A stretch of 22,758 nt of DNA from the IMG/VR virus record IMGVR_UViG_3300047320_000296, positions 1-22,758 of that record. One strand, given 5' to 3'. Every line of letters starts with the position of its first letter. Positions within the stretch are counted from its first letter, which is position 1. Both the position numbers and the translations under genes were made by a program. The stretch is from a virus. The notes beneath the pieces were generated by a model. The model worked only from the letters and a program-made list of their open reading frames with translations. It ran no database searches and was not told the origin of the DNA. Shown in pieces: positions 20,669-22,758 of the stretch.

Positions 20669-21559
20669 TCAGGCGGCCTCGTGCTCCTCGGCGGTGGTGA
20701 TCATCCGCTCGAGCAGGTCGAGGGCGGAGAGCTGGACGTGGGCGATGGTCGGGGCCAGCGCCTCTCGGGCTGCCTTCCGGCCGACCTCCCGCGCAGCGTC
20801 GATCGACTTCGCCCCGGCGGCCCCGGCGGCCCCGGCGGCCCCGGCGGCCCAGGCGGCCCCGGCGGCCCCGGCGGCCCCGGCGGCCCCGGCGGCCCCGGCG
20901 GCCCCGGCGGCCCCGGCGGCCCCGGCGGCCCCGGCGGCCCCGGCGGCCCCGGCGGCCTCGGCGGCCACGGCGGCCCCGGCGGCCCAGGCGGCCCCGGCGG
21001 CCCCGGCGGCCTCGGCGGCCCCGGCGGCCTCGGCGGCCCCGGCGGCCTTGAACTTCTCGATCGCTTCGACTCGGGCCTTCTCGCGGCGGGTCCAGGCCTC
21101 GTCGTGGATGGCGCGGAGGGTGGACTTGATCGACGGTGTCAGGGCCGAGGACAGAGGTGAGAGGTCCTCCAGCAGGGAGGCTTGGTCTTCCATCCCCGCC
21201 CGTCGGAGCCAGGTGGGGGTCGCGGTGCGGACGAGCCAGTCGGTGGCCATCCAGGCCAGCTGGTTCTCCAGCTCCGGGCCCTTGTTCGTGCCGACACAGC
21301 GGACGAGGTACGGCTTGAGAACCTGGCGGGCGGCTTCGGGCAGACCGTCGTTCCAGCGGCGGGCGAACGCTCCGAGGACGGGGGACATGCACGCCGGGTG
21401 GTCGGTGTGCTCTTCGCCGGCGAGCCAGGCGACGGTCTCGGTGAAGCACATCCCTTCCTCTCGGGACGTGTGGCCGCCGCGCTTCAGCTCGATGCTGTCG
21501 AGCAGGGCCAGGTGGTCTTCGAGGACCGTCACGGTCTTCTCCTTCGGGTTGGTGGTCAT
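20669..21559 (-). CDS. conserved actinobacterial-type protein with Ala-Ala-Xaa repeat tract
   Basis: The protein has about 296 residues; the ATG at 21559 lies six bases after the upstream stop, with only weak ribosome binding signals. Residues 13-115 (SIELKRGGHTSREEGMCF, TETVAWLAGEEHTDHPACMSPVLGAF, DWLVRTATPTWLR) resemble a domain I recall from Streptomyces and actinophage proteins of unknown function. About residues 171-250 are an Ala-Ala-Xaa array where Xaa is Gly, or in a few units Glu, Trp or Val. The last 45 residues are an ordinary helix (ALDLLERMITTAEEHE). The array might form a long helix or fibre-like spacer. Next to the clamp gene, but its function is unknown. Confidence 0.75.
   Translation of the reverse strand: MTTNPKEKTVTVLEDHLALLDSIELKRGGHTSREEGMCFTETVAWLAGEEHTDHPACMSPVLGAFARRWNDGLPEAARQVLKPYLVRCVGTNKGPELENQLAWMATDWLVRTATPTWLRRAGMEDQASLLEDLSPLSSALTPSIKSTLRAIHDEAWTRREKARVEAIEKFKAAGAAEAAGAAEAAGAAGAAWAAGAAVAAEAAGAAGAAGAAGAAGAAGAAGAAGAAGAAGAAGAAWAAGAAGAAGAAGAKSIDAAREVGRKAAREALAPTIAHVQLSALDLLERMITTAEEHEAA
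20813..21046. repeat. 9-base tandem repeat coding Ala-Ala-Gly, about 26 copies
   Basis: The unit is GCCGCCGGG on the minus strand (plus GCGGCCCCG, frame-shifted). Variants change the third codon to Glu, Trp or Val while keeping period nine with no indel. Several adjacent units are identical, pointing to slippage or recombination expansion. Confidence 0.9.
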
Positions 21560-21564
21560 GCCGG

Positions 21565-21948
21565 TCAGACGCCGGCCTTGCGGAGGGCGGAGATGCGTTG
21601 TCGGAGCCGGCCGAGTTCGGCGGGCCAGTCGACCGGTGGGACGTCGAGGGCGCGGGCCTTGGCCCAGAGGACGTCGTAGGCGGCTTGGCCGATGCGGCCG
21701 ATCACCCAGGTCCGCCACGTGTGGAGCTCGAAGTCGTCGTGGCACTCGGGGCAGAGGGCGACGCCGTTGTCTTCGTCGGTGCGGGTGTTGTTGTAGCCAC
21801 GGCGGACGATGTGGGCGGCGGTGAGGCCCAGCACAGGGAGGTGCTCGCTGGAGTAGACGCCTCGGATGCCGCAGGCCTGGCAGGCGCCGTCCCGGGCCCG
21901 GACGACGATCGACCAGGCCTTGTCGGCCTTCTCCTTGGTCGGGTTCAT
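21565..21948 (-). CDS. HNH endonuclease
   Basis: This protein of 127 residues starts at ATG overlapping the preceding stop (ATGA). C23-x2-C26 (CQAC), His46 in LTAAHIVRRG, Asn61 in EDNGVALC, C66-x2-C69 and His70 (CPECH) show an HNH fold with a zinc-binding Cys set. The final 40 residues are a helical, basic tail. The enzyme would nick or cut DNA; in this early block it may aid recombination or DNA processing, or be a selfish homing enzyme. It does not interrupt a neighbouring gene, which argues against recent homing. Confidence 0.8.
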   Translation of the reverse strand: MNPTKEKADKAWSIVVRARDGACQACGIRGVYSSEHLPVLGLTAAHIVRRGYNNTRTDEDNGVALCPECHDDFELHTWRTWVIGRIGQAAYDVLWAKARALDVPPVDWPAELGRLRQRISALRKAGV

Positions 21949-22313
21949 CGGATGGCCTCGACGCCTTCGGGGACGATGGCGCGGACCATGGCGACGACGA
22001 AGTACGAGTCGGGCCAGGCGTCGAGGCGTTCCTGGTAGCCGGCCCAGCTGTCTTCGACGGGCTGCTGGTCGGCGTCGTACATCGGTACGGAGCGGATCGA
22101 GTCGATGAGCTGCGGGGGGATCTCGTCGCGCTTGTAGATCAGCCAGGAGACGCCGGAGCGGCGGAGGGCGCCGGCTTGTTCGATGACCAGGTCGTGGGTG
22201 AGCTGTTGGGCTTCGGGGACGGCTTCGCTGGTTTCGGCGACGCCGTAGGTGGCGCAGGCGCCGAGGATCCCGTGGCGTTCGGGGTGGCGCCACTGCTGGC
22301 GGGAGTAGGTCAT
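21945..22313 (-). CDS. hypothetical early protein
   Basis: This 122-residue protein is joined to both neighbours by four-base ATGA overlaps. It shows a mixed alpha-beta pattern: SRQQWRHPERHGILGAC, a helix (EAQQLTHDLVIEQAGALRRS), a strand (GVSWLIYKRDEIPPQLIDSIRSVP) and an ending SYFVVAMVRAIVPEG. No family is recognised. It may interact with host functions, as many early phage proteins do, but the sequence gives no direct sign. Confidence 0.7.
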   Translation of the reverse strand: MTYSRQQWRHPERHGILGACATYGVAETSEAVPEAQQLTHDLVIEQAGALRRSGVSWLIYKRDEIPPQLIDSIRSVPMYDADQQPVEDSWAGYQERLDAWPDSYFVVAMVRAIVPEGVEAIR

Positions 22314-22663
22314 CGGAGGACCGTGGGGCGGTGGTAGCTGGGCATCCGTGGGGCCTGCTGGTCGGCCAGCGTCGGCAGGTCGGCGACGACCCGCTTGGCG
22401 GGGGCGTCAGGGTCGGGGTCGATGCCGGCCCGGTCGGCGAGCTCCTCGACGAACCCGGCCGGGTCGGCCTGGTGGCGGGCGGCCTGCCAGGAGAGGTCGT
22501 CGAGGGCGGCGATGGCCTCGGTGGCGTCACAGGTGATGTCGGCGGTGAGGGTGTCGGTGGGGCGGAGGTTCCAGTCCGACAGTTGGCGGATCACCGCTGC
22601 GGCCGCGGCGACGAGCACGACGAAGGCGGCGGCGTGGAGGGCGGCGGTTCCGAGCCAGTGCAT
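22310..22663 (-). CDS. membrane-anchored small hypothetical protein
   Basis: This 117-residue protein starts at ATG overlapping the preceding stop (TGATG) with AAGGG upstream. Residues 4-26 are one hydrophobic segment (LGTAALHAAAFVVLVAAAAAV), likely a membrane anchor. The rest is acidic and hydrophilic, containing a helix (TEAIAALDDLSWQAARH, then GFVEELADRAG), and a basic Pro-rich end. With only one or two basic residues near the anchor, topology is unclear. No family is recognised. Confidence 0.7.
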   Translation of the reverse strand: MHWLGTAALHAAAFVVLVAAAAAVIRQLSDWNLRPTDTLTADITCDATEAIAALDDLSWQAARHQADPAGFVEELADRAGIDPDPDAPAKRVVADLPTLADQQAPRMPSYHRPTVLR

Positions 22664-22758
22664 CAGTCGCCGCCCTTGACGAACGATTCGATGTCGCCGT
22701 CTTCGGTGAGGGTGGAGCTGCCCGACCCGGAACCGGCGTCGCCCTGGTCGGCGTCAGG
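22663..22758 (-). CDS. C-terminal end of an acidic protein (partial)
   Basis: The frame is open to the window edge and gives 31 residues ending SFVKGGD, with an acidic, Ser/Gly-rich stretch before it (GSGSGSSTLTEDGDIE). Its stop overlaps the next start as TGATG, matching the operon style. The start lies outside the window. An acidic flexible tail would fit many DNA-metabolism proteins, such as single-strand binding proteins, but nothing more can be said. Confidence 0.55.
   Translation of the reverse strand, partial: PDADQGDAGSGSGSSTLTEDGDIESFVKGGD

Noticed and set aside
20813-21046. CRISPR-like array
   Set aside because: The unit is nine bases with no spacers, and it codes for protein in frame.
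20186-21160. Plus-strand open frame with a collagen-like Gly-Gly-Pro tract
   Set aside because: It is the reverse complement of the Ala-Ala-Gly array in the minus-strand gene; no ribosome binding site, and its flanks read as non-protein-like sequence.
1-22758. tRNA genes or integrase/attachment site
   Set aside because: No cloverleaf-like segment with a CCA-compatible acceptor stem and no recombinase motif was seen by eye; a tRNAscan-type run would be decisive.

Overview
The window is GC-rich DNA with about 34 tightly packed genes, all read leftwards on the minus strand. Gene order and content point to a siphovirus or prophage with an HK97-type capsid and an actinobacterial host. The evidence is the order terS-terL-portal-protease-capsid-connectors-tail tube-tail chaperone, the GC-skewed codon use and the family resemblances. 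Neighbouring genes mostly overlap by ATGA, GTGA or TGATG. No integrase, lysis gene, tRNA or convincing plus-strand gene is visible, so lytic or temperate life style cannot be decided.

In transcription order (right to left), 22758-19585 is an early block. It holds a partial acidic protein, a membrane-anchored small protein, an unknown protein, an HNH nuclease, a protein with about 26 Ala-Ala-Xaa triplets, a sliding-clamp-like protein and a VRR-NUC-like protein. The last is followed at once by an intrinsic terminator. The block 19499-12399 covers replication and DNA modification: a winged-helix initiator-like protein, a TSPPY-type amino-methyltransferase, a small Cys protein, a DnaB-type helicase, a large C5-cytosine methyltransferase with a repeat array, a MazG-like pyrophosphohydrolase and small proteins. 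From 12402 to 11294 lies a switch region with a tiny ORF, a ribbon-helix-helix (RHH) protein behind two palindromes, a decayed gene, a candidate promoter and long hairpin, and an HNH nuclease. From 11162 to 1 runs the packaging, head, connector and tail module. It ends in a tail assembly chaperone with a canonical -1 frameshift site and the first codons of the presumed tape measure gene.

The most interesting signal is inside the initiator-like gene (about 19002-19182). Five copies of a CGCGG-N3-CCGCG palindrome lie in the linker-coding part, directly followed by a stretch of 35% GC that carries two more N3-spaced palindromes. This matches the layout of the lambda origin within gene O and suggests an intragenic phage replication origin. 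Other notable items are the tandem TGTCGCGACA palindromes before the RHH gene, the eight-repeat C5 methyltransferase, an Ig-like domain fused to a head-tail connector, a LamG-like protein in the connector cluster, and a pseudogene with a large internal deletion. All functions were read by eye; no database search was possible.
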